Part shown: positions 21,919 through 30,020 of the stretch, one piece after another
Position numbering within the stretch: position 1 is the stretch's first letter
How the letters are laid out: each line of letters starts with the position of its first letter
Source of the DNA: Akkermansiaceae bacterium
GTDB lineage: Bacteria; Verrucomicrobiota; Verrucomicrobiia; Verrucomicrobiales; Akkermansiaceae
NCBI GenBank assembly: GCA_029253285.1
Contig: JAQWZU010000125.1
Location: 1 to 55,490 of the forward strand
Reading direction: 5' to 3'
DNA: 55,490 bases
Program-made: the position numbers and the translations under genes
The notes under the pieces: generated by a model
Told to the model about the DNA's origin: nothing
Seen by the model: only the letters and a program-made list of their open reading frames with translations
Databases searched by the model: none

Positions 21919-22203
21919 ATGAGAGACATTTACCAAGTCATCGATACCGTTCGCATGTCCGAGAAGGCTGCCCTTCTCCAGGAGAACGATAACACTTACA
22001 CCTTCAAGGTTGCCCAGGGCGCCAACAAGATCGAGATCAAGCAAGCAGTTGAAAAGCTCTTCAAGGTCAAGGTCCTGGACGTTCGCACCAGCAACTACGC
22101 AGGAAAGGCCAAGCGCCGCCGTCGTGCCGACGCCGGACGCACCGCAAGCTGGAAGAAAGCAATCGTCCGTCTCAAGGATGGCGACTCCCTAGACCTCATT
22201 TAA
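21919..22203 (+). CDS. rplW: Ribosomal protein uL23
   Basis: Exit-tunnel rim protein that provides the docking site for trigger factor and SRP. The 94-aa protein carries the family pattern: VRMSEKAALLQ near the start, YTFKVAQGANKIEIKQAVEK in the middle, and the basic loop GKAKRRRRADAGRTASWKKA. It is 12 nt after rplD and 49 nt before rplB. Confidence 0.96.
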   Translation: MRDIYQVIDTVRMSEKAALLQENDNTYTFKVAQGANKIEIKQAVEKLFKVKVLDVRTSNYAGKAKRRRRADAGRTASWKKAIVRLKDGDSLDLI

Positions 22204-22252
22204 TTTTCAATTCTCCCTTATTTAGGAATCTCAGTCAGAAAGGATCATTCCA

Positions 22253-23098
22253 ATGCCACTGAAAAGTTTTAAGCCCGTTACTCCCGCGAATCGTTACAAG
22301 ATGCTTCCGGGGTTCGACGAAATCACCAAGTCCAAGCCTGAAAAAAGCCTCCTCGAAGTCAAAAAGCGCTCCGGGGGCCGCAATAATCAGGGTCGTATTA
22401 CCTGTCGCCACATTGGGGGGGGACACAAGAAGAAGTATCGTCTCGTCGACTTTAAGCGCACCAAGCGTGACCAGGTTGCTGAAGTTGTCGGTATCGAATA
22501 CGATCCCAACCGGACTTGCCGTATCGCTCTTCTGAAATACGAAGACGGAACCAAGAGCTACATTCTCGCTCCATCCGGTCTTACCGATGGTGACAAGGTC
22601 GTCTCTGGTGAATCTGTCGAGCCCAAGGTTGGTAACGCCATGCCTCTGAAGAACGTTCCTCTCGGAACCGCCATTCACAACATCGAACTCCGCCCCGGAT
22701 CAGGTGGTAAAGTTGCCCGCTCTGCCGGACAGCAAGCCATTCTCCAGTCCCGTGAAGGAGGATACGCCTTCATCAAGATGCCTTCCGGCGAACTGCGCAA
22801 GTTCCACGAAGAAAGTTACGCGACCATCGGAACCGTTGGGAACCGTGACCACATGAAGGAAATTTCCGGTAAGGCCGGCCGCACACGTTGGCAGGGCAAG
22901 CGCCCAAGCGTTCGCGGAATGTGCATGAACCCCGTCGATCACCCGAACGGTGGTGGTGAGGGTAAGTCCAAGTCCGGTGGTGGTCGTCAGCACCTCAAGT
23001 CTCCCTGGGGACACGTCAAGGGTCAGAAGACTCGTAAGAAGCACAATCCTACCGACTCCTTCATCATCGAAGATCGTCGCAAGAACAAGCGGAAGTAG
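22253..23098 (+). CDS. rplB: Ribosomal protein uL2
   Basis: Universal 50S protein needed for subunit association and the peptidyl-transferase centre. The 281-aa protein contains [17 protein letters not shown] near the N-terminus and the C-terminal [12 protein letters not shown] block. In that block the first His (E. coli His229) is kept, while the next His of the common DHPHGGG form is Asn. A weak Shine-Dalgarno (AAAGGA) lies about 14 nt before the ATG, one of few in this cluster. Confidence 0.98.
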   Translation: MPLKSFKPVTPANRYKMLPGFDEITKSKPEKSLLEVKKRSGGRNNQGRITCRHIGGGHKKKYRLVDFKRTKRDQVAEVVGIEYDPNRTCRIALLKYEDGTKSYILAPSGLTDGDKVVSGESVEPKVGNAMPLKNVPLGTAIHNIELRPGSGGKVARSAGQQAILQSREGGYAFIKMPSGELRKFHEESYATIGTVGNRDHMKEISGKAGRTRWQGKRPSVRGMCMNPVDHPNGGGEGKSKSGGGRQHLKSPWGHVKGQKTRKKHNPTDSFIIEDRRKNKRK

Positions 23099-23134
23099 AC
23101 CTCTTTCCTAACTCATCATTAACCATTCTCCATT

Positions 23135-23404
23135 ATGGCACGTTCACTGAAAAAAGGCCCATACGTTGATCAAAAGCTTCTCGCCAAGATTGATGCCTCT
23201 GTCGAATCCGGCAACAAGAAGCCCATCAAAACCTGGAGCCGTCGCTCCATGATTACTCCTGACTTCGTCGGTCAGACCTTCGCTGTTCACAACGGCAAAA
23301 CCTTCGTCCCTGTTTTCGTTTCTGAAAACATGGTAGGCCACAAGCTGGGTGAGTTTTCTCCCACCCGCATATTCAAGGCCCACGGCGGTATTGGTAAGAA
23401 GTAA
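23135..23404 (+). CDS. rpsS: Ribosomal protein uS19
   Basis: 30S head protein that forms the A-site finger bridge with uL5. The 89-aa protein starts [16 protein letters not shown]. It has the signature [20 protein letters not shown] and [12 protein letters not shown]. It is 36 nt after rplB. Instead of rplV, an exported protein gene follows 33 nt downstream. Confidence 0.97.
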   Translation: MARSLKKGPYVDQKLLAKIDASVESGNKKPIKTWSRRSMITPDFVGQTFAVHNGKTFVPVFVSENMVGHKLGEFSPTRIFKAHGGIGKK

Positions 23405-23437
23405 TCTCCTTAAGGAATCCTCAACATCTCTCTCCTC

Positions 23438-24160
23438 ATGCCTCTCTTATTCAACAGCGCTCTTGCCAGCGGATTGCTCCTTCTCGGAGTATTCGGCAGC
23501 ACCGCTGTTGCCCAGGATGGGGTGAAGGGGATTGTTGAACTTGAGCGCGAAAATCGCCTCCTGAAGCTTCAGGTCGATAATCTCTCGGTTAGCCTTGGTG
23601 CCGCTCTGGCCCGTGAGGGGACCAAGACCGCATCACTCAAGGACGTTAAGCAACGCCTCGCTCTCTTCGGGAAGGATTTCTTTGAAGATGCCGACACTAA
23701 GTTGCGCCACGCCGTATCCGACTATCAGGTTGCCCGGGAAAATCTCACTGAACTTGAGAATGCTACTTTCGACCTGATTCCAGCGATTAGAAACTACCTT
23801 CGCACCGCCGTTGCTTCGGATCCCGATGCCCGCGCCGATGTAGAGGTGAAAATCCGCGAACTCGAGGTTGCTCTGGGCCAGCGCCAGCAACCCAAGCGTA
23901 AAATCGAGCAGGGGACCGCTCAAGAAGCACGCATAGTAACTATTGACTCCAACACCGGACTCGTCGTAGTGAATGCCGGCCACGATGCGGACCTCAACGT
24001 CGGGATGCGTTTTCGTATCGAACGTTCCGGAACTTATATTGGTGACGCCATCGTCGCCGCCACCCGACCTGACGTCAGCGGATTGCTGATGCAGTCACTG
24101 ACAAATCAAGACAATCAGGTGCGCCCAGGCGACACCGCCAAACTTATTCTCAACAACTGA
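23438..24160 (+). CDS. Exported coiled-coil protein inserted between rpsS and rplV
   Basis: A 240-aa protein of unknown function. A signal peptide occupies the first 25 residues (hydrophobic LASGLLLLGVFGSTAVAQ). Next comes a heptad-rich coiled coil (about 31-150: VELERENRLLKLQVDNLS and later helices). The C-terminal beta domain (NTGLVVVNAGHDADLNVGMR; VRPGDTAKLIL) resembles the FlgT-C/SH3-like fold found in envelope proteins. It lies 33 nt after rpsS and 12 nt before rplV on the same strand, so it must be co-transcribed. rpsS-rplV is one of the most conserved gene pairs in bacteria, and an exported protein here is abnormal. Codon choice looks like its neighbours, arguing against very recent transfer. 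Whether it affects ribosomes or only shares the promoter is unknown. Confidence 0.85.
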   Translation: MPLLFNSALASGLLLLGVFGSTAVAQDGVKGIVELERENRLLKLQVDNLSVSLGAALAREGTKTASLKDVKQRLALFGKDFFEDADTKLRHAVSDYQVARENLTELENATFDLIPAIRNYLRTAVASDPDARADVEVKIRELEVALGQRQQPKRKIEQGTAQEARIVTIDSNTGLVVVNAGHDADLNVGMRFRIERSGTYIGDAIVAATRPDVSGLLMQSLTNQDNQVRPGDTAKLILNN

Positions 24161-24172
24161 ACCGCAAAACTG

Positions 24173-24706
24173 ATGCAAGTTCGCTCGACTACCAAATACG
24201 CTCGGATTTCTCCGAAAAAGATGCGCGACGTCGCTCGTGAAATTCAGGGACTCGCTGTCTCTGAAGCCCTCGATGCTCTGACATACACTCCCCGTAAGGC
24301 GGCACACCTGATCGGGAAAACTCTCAAAAGCGCGATCGCAAACGCCGAGAACAATCACGAGCTCTCCGCTGACGAATTGATCGTCGGAGAAGCCGTCATT
24401 GGGGAGGGTCCAACCCTTAAGCGTTTCAAGCCGCGTGCCCGAGGATCCGCTGGCGCCATTCGCAAGCGCACCAGCCACATTTTTATTACTCTCACCGATG
24501 AGTTCGAAGCTCCCGAGGAGAAGAAGCGTTCCGGCAAAGCCAAGAAGCGTGACACCGCGAAGCCCATGTTTGGACAGGCCAAGGCCGCTCCAGCCAAGGA
24601 AGAGCCCGTCGCCGAAGAGCCCGTCGCCGAAGAGGAAGTTGTCGAAGAAGAAGCCGCTGAAGAAGTGGAAGCCACCGAAGAATCAACCGAGCCTGCCGCC
24701 GAGTAA
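24173..24706 (+). CDS. rplV: Ribosomal protein uL22 with long acidic C-terminal tail
   Basis: 50S protein whose hairpin lines the exit tunnel. The first 110 or so residues are ordinary uL22 (KYARISPKKMRDVAREI; the tunnel loop LKRFKPRARGSAGAIRKRTS). After the normal end near residue 112 the protein continues for about 65 residues: a Lys/Arg segment, then an almost pure Glu/Ala/Val/Pro tail including two copies of EEPVA. The total of 177 aa compares with 110 in E. coli. The tail is in frame and uses the same codons, so it is a real extension. It is the third gene after rplB because of the inserted exported-protein gene. Confidence 0.95.
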   Translation: MQVRSTTKYARISPKKMRDVAREIQGLAVSEALDALTYTPRKAAHLIGKTLKSAIANAENNHELSADELIVGEAVIGEGPTLKRFKPRARGSAGAIRKRTSHIFITLTDEFEAPEEKKRSGKAKKRDTAKPMFGQAKAAPAKEEPVAEEPVAEEEVVEEEAAEEVEATEESTEPAAE

Positions 24707-24736
24707 GCCAATTAATCATTTTACACCTTAAGAATC

Positions 24737-25537
24737 ATGGGACAAAAAGTTAATCCAATCGGGTTTCGCCTCGCAGTCAACAAAGATTGGCGCTCCAAGT
24801 GGTATGCCGAAGGCAAGGACTACACTACCAAGCTTCACGAAGATCTGAAGATCCGTAAGTATATTGCTGGCCGCCTTCAGACCGCTGCTCTTTCCAAGAT
24901 CGTTATTGAACGTGCTTGGAACAGCGTCCGCATCACACTTCACACTTCACGTCCCGGACTCGTTATTGGGCGTAAGGGATCTGAGATCGAGAAGATGACC
25001 AATGACATCGGTAAGATCTGTAACGGATCGCAGGTGAAAATCGACATTATCGAGATTCGTAAGCCTGAGCTTGATGCCCAGCACGTTGCCGAGCAGGTCT
25101 GCATTCAGCTTGAGCGTCGTATCGCTTTTCGTCGCGCCATGAAGCGTTCCATCCAGACGGCCATGGATTTCGGTGCCAACGGCATTCGTATCCGCTGCGC
25201 AGGCCGCCTCGGTGGAGCTGATATCGCTCGCGCCGAATGGTATCGCGAAGGGAAAGTCCCTCTACAGACTCTCCGCGTTCCAATCGATTATGGATTTGCC
25301 GAAGCCAAGACCGTTTACGGAATCATTGGTGTGAAGTGCTGGATCAACAAGAACGAAGATTCTGACAAGGGTTCACGCCCTCCGGGTCATGATCGTCCTC
25401 GTCGCCGCGGCCCCGGAGGCCCTGGTGGTGATCGCCGCGGAGGTGGTGGTGATCGTCGCGGAGGCGGCGGTGGCCAAGCCCGGCCCGATAATAATTCTAA
25501 CACGCCCGCCGACGCTCCAGCGACACCCGCTTCCTAG
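24737..25537 (+). CDS. rpsC: Ribosomal protein uS3 with Gly/Arg-rich C-terminal tail
   Basis: 30S protein at the mRNA entry tunnel, with helicase function. The KH domain is clear (RPGLVIGRKGSEIEKM), and the C-terminal domain keeps RCAGRLGGADIARAEW and PLQTLRVPIDYG. The core ends near residue 212. A tail of about 50 residues then follows, rich in Arg, Gly and Pro with two RRGGGG(D/G)-type repeats, and ends in a Pro/Ala segment. The 266 aa compare with 233 in E. coli. The repeat units also show as a DNA repeat near 25425-25475. Confidence 0.96.
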   Translation: MGQKVNPIGFRLAVNKDWRSKWYAEGKDYTTKLHEDLKIRKYIAGRLQTAALSKIVIERAWNSVRITLHTSRPGLVIGRKGSEIEKMTNDIGKICNGSQVKIDIIEIRKPELDAQHVAEQVCIQLERRIAFRRAMKRSIQTAMDFGANGIRIRCAGRLGGADIARAEWYREGKVPLQTLRVPIDYGFAEAKTVYGIIGVKCWINKNEDSDKGSRPPGHDRPRRRGPGGPGGDRRGGGGDRRGGGGGQARPDNNSNTPADAPATPAS

Positions 25538-25580
25538 TCCGGCACCTTATTTAACCAAAAATTTTTAGGAGGATAGAATC

Positions 25581-25997
25581 ATGCCTTTAATGCCCAAAAG
25601 AACCAAGTTCCGGAAGTCCCATCGTGGGAGCCGGAGTGGTAACGCACAGCGCGGAACGAACGTAAGCTTCGGTGACTTCGGTCTCCAGGCCGTCGGTCGC
25701 GCATGGATGACCAACCGCCAGATCGAGGCTTGTCGTGTCACCATTAACCGTTTTCTCAAACGTAAAGGTAAGACCTGGATCCGGGTTTTCCCTCACAAGT
25801 CCATTACTCGTCGTCCACCTGAAACTCGTATGGGTAAGGGTAAAGGCTCTGTTGATGCCTGGGTCGCCGTGATCCGTCCTGGCGCCATGCTTTTCGAAGT
25901 AGGTGGTGTCCCTGAGTCCCAAGCTCGTGAGGCCATGCGCCTTGCTTCCTACAAGCTTGGATTTGAAACCCGCTTTGTTTCCCGCAGCAAGCACTGA
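25581..25997 (+). CDS. rplP: Ribosomal protein uL16
   Basis: Late-assembly 50S protein near the A site. The 138-aa protein contains [34 protein letters not shown] and the loop [17 protein letters not shown] that approaches the peptidyl-transferase centre. It has a strong Shine-Dalgarno (AGGAGG, 25568-25573), the only perfect one in the ribosomal cluster. Confidence 0.97.
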   Translation: MPLMPKRTKFRKSHRGSRSGNAQRGTNVSFGDFGLQAVGRAWMTNRQIEACRVTINRFLKRKGKTWIRVFPHKSITRRPPETRMGKGKGSVDAWVAVIRPGAMLFEVGGVPESQAREAMRLASYKLGFETRFVSRSKH

Positions 25998-26024
25998 TCC
26001 TAACCAATCGAAAGGAATTCTGTC

Positions 26025-26225
26025 ATGCCACAGCCAAAATTTAAAGAAATCGCAGAGCTCAGCTCTGATGAACTTCAGTCCCGCCTGCAAGAACTTAAGC
26101 AGGAGGCTCTTACTCTCCGTATTCAGCAGGCCACCGGCCAGCTCGAAAACACCGCCCGTCGTCGTATGGTCCGCCGCGAAATTGCTCGCGTTATGACCAC
26201 TCTCAATCAACGCAAGTCTGCCTAG
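26025..26225 (+). CDS. rpmC: Ribosomal protein uL29
   Basis: Small helical protein at the exit-tunnel rim. The 66-aa protein has the family pattern: ELSSDELQSRLQELKQEALT, then RIQQATGQLENTARRRMVRR and EIARVMTTLNQR. A GAAAGGA ribosome-binding site lies about 10 nt before the ATG, and the spacing from rplP is 27 nt. Confidence 0.95.
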   Translation: MPQPKFKEIAELSSDELQSRLQELKQEALTLRIQQATGQLENTARRRMVRREIARVMTTLNQRKSA

Positions 26226-26261
26226 CTCCTGAGCTATCCAACCATTTAACTTATTTCCAAA

Positions 26262-26588
26262 ATGAACGAAGATCAGGAAAATACCGCCGCTGCCGAAGCC
26301 GCTCCTGCTGCCAAAACCGACTTTGTGCCTTCCGAGGCCAAAGAAGGAAAAAACCAGAAGGTCCGTGTGGGCATCGTTAAGTCGACCAGCATGAACAAGA
26401 CAATCGTTGTCGAATACGTCAACCGCGTCCCGCACCCCAAGTTCAAGAAAATCATCAAGCAGTCGAAGAAATTCTACGCACACGATGAGAAGAGCGAAGC
26501 TGCCGTCGGAGACAAGGTCCGGATTCAGGAGACCAAGCCAATTTCAAAACTCAAGCGTTGGGAACTCGTTGAAGTTCTCGTTCATTAA
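26262..26588 (+). CDS. rpsQ: Ribosomal protein uS17 with N-terminal extension
   Basis: Primary 16S rRNA binder with an OB fold. The core (about 33-108) has RVGIVKSTSMNKTIVVEYVN and GDKVRIQETKPISKLKRWEL. It is preceded by about 30 residues rich in Glu and Ala (MNEDQENTAAAEAAPAAKTD), absent from the usual 80-90-aa proteins. There is no internal Met before the core, so the extension is probably translated. It is 36 nt after rpmC. Confidence 0.95.
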   Translation: MNEDQENTAAAEAAPAAKTDFVPSEAKEGKNQKVRVGIVKSTSMNKTIVVEYVNRVPHPKFKKIIKQSKKFYAHDEKSEAAVGDKVRIQETKPISKLKRWELVEVLVH

Positions 26589-26645
26589 TCGAACTGCGGA
26601 ACGCTCCGTAATCATTACCTTTAATCCAACGATACCTATTTAGCC

Positions 26646-27011
26646 ATGATCCAGATGGAATCAAAAATCGAGGTTGCCGATAATACCGGCGCCCGTCAGG
26701 CCAAGATGATCGGTGTCATCGGCAAGCGGACCAAGTCTGCTCGCGTCGGCGACATCATCACTGCTCACATCCGTGAGTCCATACCCACCGCTTCTGTGAA
26801 GAAGGGCAGCGTCGTCAAGGCAGTTGTCGTTCGCACCGCTTATCCTGTTCGTCGTGCCGACGGCTCTGTTCTTCGATTTGATTCGAATGCAGTGGTCATC
26901 ATCGACAAGGACGGCAATCCAAAGGGAACCCGTATTTTCGGACCCGTTGCCCGTGAGCTTCGCGAAAAGAACTTCATGAAGATCGTTTCCCTCGCTCCCG
27001 AGGTGCTCTAA
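26646..27011 (+). CDS. rplN: Ribosomal protein uL14
   Basis: 50S interface protein that contacts 16S helix 14 and binds the RsfS silencing factor in other bacteria. The 121-aa length is standard. It starts [20 protein letters not shown] and contains [20 protein letters not shown] and [13 protein letters not shown]. It follows rpsQ by 57 nt, the usual first gene of the spc operon. No separate promoter is obvious. Confidence 0.97.
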   Translation: MIQMESKIEVADNTGARQAKMIGVIGKRTKSARVGDIITAHIRESIPTASVKKGSVVKAVVVRTAYPVRRADGSVLRFDSNAVVIIDKDGNPKGTRIFGPVARELREKNFMKIVSLAPEVL

Positions 27012-27038
27012 CTCCACCAACCCTCAATTTTTCGAGAC

Positions 27039-27266
27039 ATGAAAATCAAGACTCACGTAAAAGCTGGTGACGAAGTCGTCGTCATCTCCGGCAACCACAA
27101 AGGAAAACAGGGAACTGTTACCTCCGTGAATGCCGCCAAAGATCAGGTCATCGTCGAAGGTGTCCGCAAGATCAAGAAGGCCATGCGCCGCACCGAAGAG
27201 AACCAGGATGGGGGAATCGAGGAGCAGGACGGCCCCATTCACATTTCCAATGTAAAAAAAGTCTAG
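27039..27266 (+). CDS. rplX: Ribosomal protein uL24, short form
   Basis: 50S assembly initiator. The KOW motif is intact ([20 protein letters not shown]), with [15 protein letters not shown] and [11 protein letters not shown]. At 75 aa it stops right after the 'HISNV' strand and lacks the C-terminal 25-30 residues of the E. coli protein. A run of seven A residues lies just before the stop, but neither alternative frame yields the missing tail, so a simple frameshift does not explain it. Its stop overlaps a two-stem RNA structure. Confidence 0.94.
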   Translation: MKIKTHVKAGDEVVVISGNHKGKQGTVTSVNAAKDQVIVEGVRKIKKAMRRTEENQDGGIEEQDGPIHISNVKKV

Positions 27267-27299
27267 GTCAGACTGCCTGACTATGTCAGGAACCCGACC
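27266..27299 (+). promoter_or_regulatory. Two-stem RNA element between rplX and rplE, candidate S8 autoregulatory site
   Basis: Outer stem GGTC/GACC (27266-27269 with 27296-27299) and inner stem CCTGAC/GTCAGG (27276-27281 with 27285-27290, TAT loop) flank an asymmetric internal loop of 6 and 5 nt. It lies in the 82-nt rplX-rplE gap, the widest among neighbouring spc genes. In E. coli the S8 repressor binds mRNA at this same junction. The S8 role here is inferred from position and shape. Confidence 0.45.
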
Positions 27300-27348
27300 A
27301 ACCCGCGCGCTTAAGCACGTTTAACCAAACGCTGACCCGCCAAAAACA

Positions 27349-27918
27349 ATGAAACCAACACTCCAAAGCCGATACGAGGAGACGCTTGCAAAAGCTCTCC
27401 AGGAAGAACTCGGCTTCAAAAACGTTAACGAGGTTCCGCGCCTCGAGAAAATATCGGTCAACAGTCATGTTGGTCACTACGCCAACGAGCGAAAGGCTGC
27501 CGTCGAAGACGCTGTCCAGGAAGTCTCCAAGATTACCGGACAGAAGCCATCCGTCGTATACGCTCGCAAGAGTGTGGCGAACTTCAAAGTTCGTGAAGGC
27601 GAAGCCGTAGGAGCCCGTGTCACTCTTCGCGGTGCACACATGTGGGAATTTCTCGACCGCTTCATCAACATCACCTGCCCGAACATTCGTGACTTCCGCG
27701 GCCTTCCATTCAAGTCCTTTGACGGACGTGGAAACTACGCCGTTGGATTCTCGGACCAGTCGATCTTTCCTGAGATCGAACTCGATCAGATCAAACGCCA
27801 GATTGGCTTCGATTTCATCTTCGTGACTTCCGCGAAGTGTGATGCTGATGCCAAAGCCCTCCTCAAGGCACTTGGGATGCCCTTCCGTGACAACGTGAAG
27901 GAAGAATCCGCTGCCTAA
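27349..27918 (+). CDS. rplE: Ribosomal protein uL5
   Basis: 50S protein that binds 5S rRNA and forms the bridge to uS13. The 189-aa protein has typical segments: NVNEVPRLEKISVN, the TGQKPSVVYARKSVANFKVR loop, GARVTLRGAHMWEFLDR, and the RDFRGLPFKSFDGRGNY block. It is followed directly (26 nt) by rpsH; the rpsN gene that normally lies between them is absent. Confidence 0.97.
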   Translation: MKPTLQSRYEETLAKALQEELGFKNVNEVPRLEKISVNSHVGHYANERKAAVEDAVQEVSKITGQKPSVVYARKSVANFKVREGEAVGARVTLRGAHMWEFLDRFINITCPNIRDFRGLPFKSFDGRGNYAVGFSDQSIFPEIELDQIKRQIGFDFIFVTSAKCDADAKALLKALGMPFRDNVKEESAA

Positions 27919-27944
27919 ACCCACGAACTGGAAAATACAGAATC

Positions 27945-28343
27945 ATGGCAACTCTTACCGACCCTATCGCAGATTTCCTCATTCGCTTGAAGAATGCCTC
28001 GCGTGCGAACAACGACTCGTTCCGCGCACCGCACTCCCGGCTTAAGACAGAAATCGCCCGTATCCTTAAAGAAGAAGGTTACATCTGGAACTATGAAGTC
28101 GACACCACCGGGAAATTCCCCGAGCTCGTGGTGAAGACCAAGTTCGTTGACGGTGTGCCGGCCCTTACTGACCTCAAGCGGGTCTCTAAGTGTGGTCGTC
28201 GCAAGTATACCGGATCCCAGGAAATTCCCCGCGTTCTCAACAACATGGGTATTTCCATCCTCTCCACCTCGAAAGGTGTGATGACCGGGCATCAGGCACG
28301 AAAAGACAAAGTCGGCGGCGAAATTATCGCCTTCGTTTGGTAG
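27945..28343 (+). CDS. rpsH: Ribosomal protein uS8
   Basis: Central-domain 16S rRNA binder and, in enterobacteria, translational repressor of the spc operon. The 132-aa protein starts MATLTDPIADFLIRLKNASR. It contains KRVSKCGRRKYTGSQEIPRV and ends with the RNA-binding STSKGVMTGHQARKDKVGGE. Confidence 0.97.
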   Translation: MATLTDPIADFLIRLKNASRANNDSFRAPHSRLKTEIARILKEEGYIWNYEVDTTGKFPELVVKTKFVDGVPALTDLKRVSKCGRRKYTGSQEIPRVLNNMGISILSTSKGVMTGHQARKDKVGGEIIAFVW

Positions 28344-28369
28344 AAACCCCTAACTCAGAAAACAGAACC

Positions 28370-28906
28370 ATGTCACGAGTAGGACTCAAACCCATCCCCG
28401 TAGTCGATAAGGTCAGCCTTAGCATCGACGGGCAGAACGTTACTGTCGATGGACCCAAGGGAAAACTAGCCATCGAGCTTCCGGAAGGAATCACCATCAA
28501 GCAGGACGAGAAAGAAATCACCGTGGAGCGCTCCAGCGAGTTACGTCATGTGCGTGCTCTTCACGGAACATTCCGCAGCCTCATCAATAATCTCCTTATC
28601 GGCGTTTCCGCAGGATTCGTCAAAGAACTCGAGATCCAAGGTGTTGGTCTCCGTGCTGCTGTCAAGGGCAAGAATCTTGACCTTAGCCTCGGTAAGTCAC
28701 ACCCCATCCTTCATGCCATTCCCGAAGGTCTCAAAGTTGAGGTCACCGAGAATACCAAGATCAAGGTTGAGGGAATTGACAAGCAACTCGTCGGTCAGTT
28801 CGCTGCCGAAGTGCGTGCTTACTATCCACCCGAGCCATACAAGGGCAAAGGTGTCCGCTATGTTGGTGAATACGTCCGCCGCAAAGCCGGTAAGTCCGTT
28901 AAGTAA
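28370..28906 (+). CDS. rplF: Ribosomal protein uL6
   Basis: 50S protein near the GTPase-associated centre. The start is the ATG at 28370 ([16 protein letters not shown]), the family-typical N-terminus; an open frame runs upstream into rpsH but is not coding. The 178-aa protein shows the two repeated domains and the C-terminal signature [20 protein letters not shown]. It lies 26 nt after rpsH. Confidence 0.97.
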   Translation: MSRVGLKPIPVVDKVSLSIDGQNVTVDGPKGKLAIELPEGITIKQDEKEITVERSSELRHVRALHGTFRSLINNLLIGVSAGFVKELEIQGVGLRAAVKGKNLDLSLGKSHPILHAIPEGLKVEVTENTKIKVEGIDKQLVGQFAAEVRAYYPPEPYKGKGVRYVGEYVRRKAGKSVK

Positions 28907-28938
28907 ATCCTGACGAAACCAAAGAACTTCATACTATA

Positions 28939-29295
28939 ATGAGCACTCTCAATCGAAAGGAACTCCGCCGCAAGGTGCATCGCCGCATTCGGAAAAAGAT
29001 CTCCGGAACTGCCGAGCGTCCCCGCCTTGCTGTTCACTTTTCCAATAAAAACGTCTACGCCCAGATTATCGATGATGTCGCGGGTAAGACTCTCTGTTCC
29101 GCCTCGACTCTTGATAAGGAGATCGAAGCGACCGGAGCCAGCAAAGCAACCGGTGAAGCCGTCGGCAAACTCGTCGCCCAACGCGCCGTTGATGCCAAGA
29201 TCGAAGCAGTTGTCTTCGACCGTGGTGGTCACATATACAACGCCAAGGTGAAATCACTCGCCGATGCCGCCCGCGAAGGTGGTCTTAAATTCTAA
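28939..29295 (+). CDS. rplR: Ribosomal protein uL18
   Basis: 5S rRNA binder of the central protuberance. The 118-aa protein has the basic N-terminus ([19 protein letters not shown]), [20 protein letters not shown] and the C-terminal [20 protein letters not shown] block. Standard order between rplF and rpsE, with gaps of 32 and 18 nt. Confidence 0.97.
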   Translation: MSTLNRKELRRKVHRRIRKKISGTAERPRLAVHFSNKNVYAQIIDDVAGKTLCSASTLDKEIEATGASKATGEAVGKLVAQRAVDAKIEAVVFDRGGHIYNAKVKSLADAAREGGLKF

Positions 29296-29313
29296 TTCTA
29301 CCTCTGACTCAAA

Positions 29314-29979
29314 ATGGCAAATAACGAAACTCCCAAGCCTGCTGACAATGCAGGTGGCGCCAAGCCAGCTGATGCAGCTGCCAATCCTGCTGACGCAGGA
29401 AAGCCTGGTGACTCCCGTCGTGGTGATAACCGTGGCGGTGGCCGCGGTGGCAGTCGCGGACCTCGCAAGGACTTCAGTCCTCCCAAGTATCAGGACAAGG
29501 ATGGTAACGAGCTGACTGAAAAAGTCGTCTTCATTAACCGCTGCTCCAAGGTGGTGAAAGGTGGACGTCGCTTCAGTTTCTCTGCCCTTGTCGTCTCCGG
29601 TAACCAAAAAGGTTCTGTCGGTGTTGGATTTGGTAAGGCTAACGAAGTCGCCGAATGTATTCGCAAGGCTAACGAGACCGCCAGCAAGAGCCTGCAAAAA
29701 ATGCAGCTTAATAACGGCACCATTCCTCACGAAATCTACGCCGAGTCCGGTGGTGGTAAAGTGCTTCTGAAGCCAGCTTCTCCGGGAACGGGGATCATCG
29801 CTGGTGGTGGGGTGCGTGCGGTCTGTGAGGCTGTCGGAATTACTGACGTTCTCGCTAAGTCCATCGGCTCCAACAACCACGCCAACGTGGTCAAGGCTAC
29901 TCTCAAGGCGCTTTCACAGCTCCGCAATCGCGACGAAATTCTTACCCTCCGAGGCAAGAAGAAAGAGAAGGCTATTTAA
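29314..29979 (+). CDS. rpsE: Ribosomal protein uS5 with long N-terminal extension
   Basis: 30S accuracy protein at the mRNA entry site. The core from about residue 60 has [40 protein letters not shown] and [19 protein letters not shown]. It is preceded by about 58 residues: an Ala/Pro/Asp-rich part followed by an Arg/Gly-rich part ([19 protein letters not shown]). The total of 221 aa compares with 167 in E. coli. No alternative Met close to the core supports a shorter start. Confidence 0.96.
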   Translation: MANNETPKPADNAGGAKPADAAANPADAGKPGDSRRGDNRGGGRGGSRGPRKDFSPPKYQDKDGNELTEKVVFINRCSKVVKGGRRFSFSALVVSGNQKGSVGVGFGKANEVAECIRKANETASKSLQKMQLNNGTIPHEIYAESGGGKVLLKPASPGTGIIAGGGVRAVCEAVGITDVLAKSIGSNNHANVVKATLKALSQLRNRDEILTLRGKKKEKAI

Positions 29980-30020
29980 TCCTTCTTCCCAGCAACTAAC
30001 TCTAAAGAAACTTCATTCCA

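Noticed and set aside
21304-22044. 246-aa ORF on the minus strand
   Set aside because: Antisense shadow of rplD and rplW.
22937-22975. His-to-Asn change in the L2 DHPHGGG block
   Set aside because: The functionally studied first His is kept and the changed position varies among bacteria (other phyla have Met there), so I do not treat it as notable.
25587-26483. 298-aa ORF on the minus strand
   Set aside because: Antisense to rplP, rpmC and rpsQ, all clearly real. No recognisable protein features.
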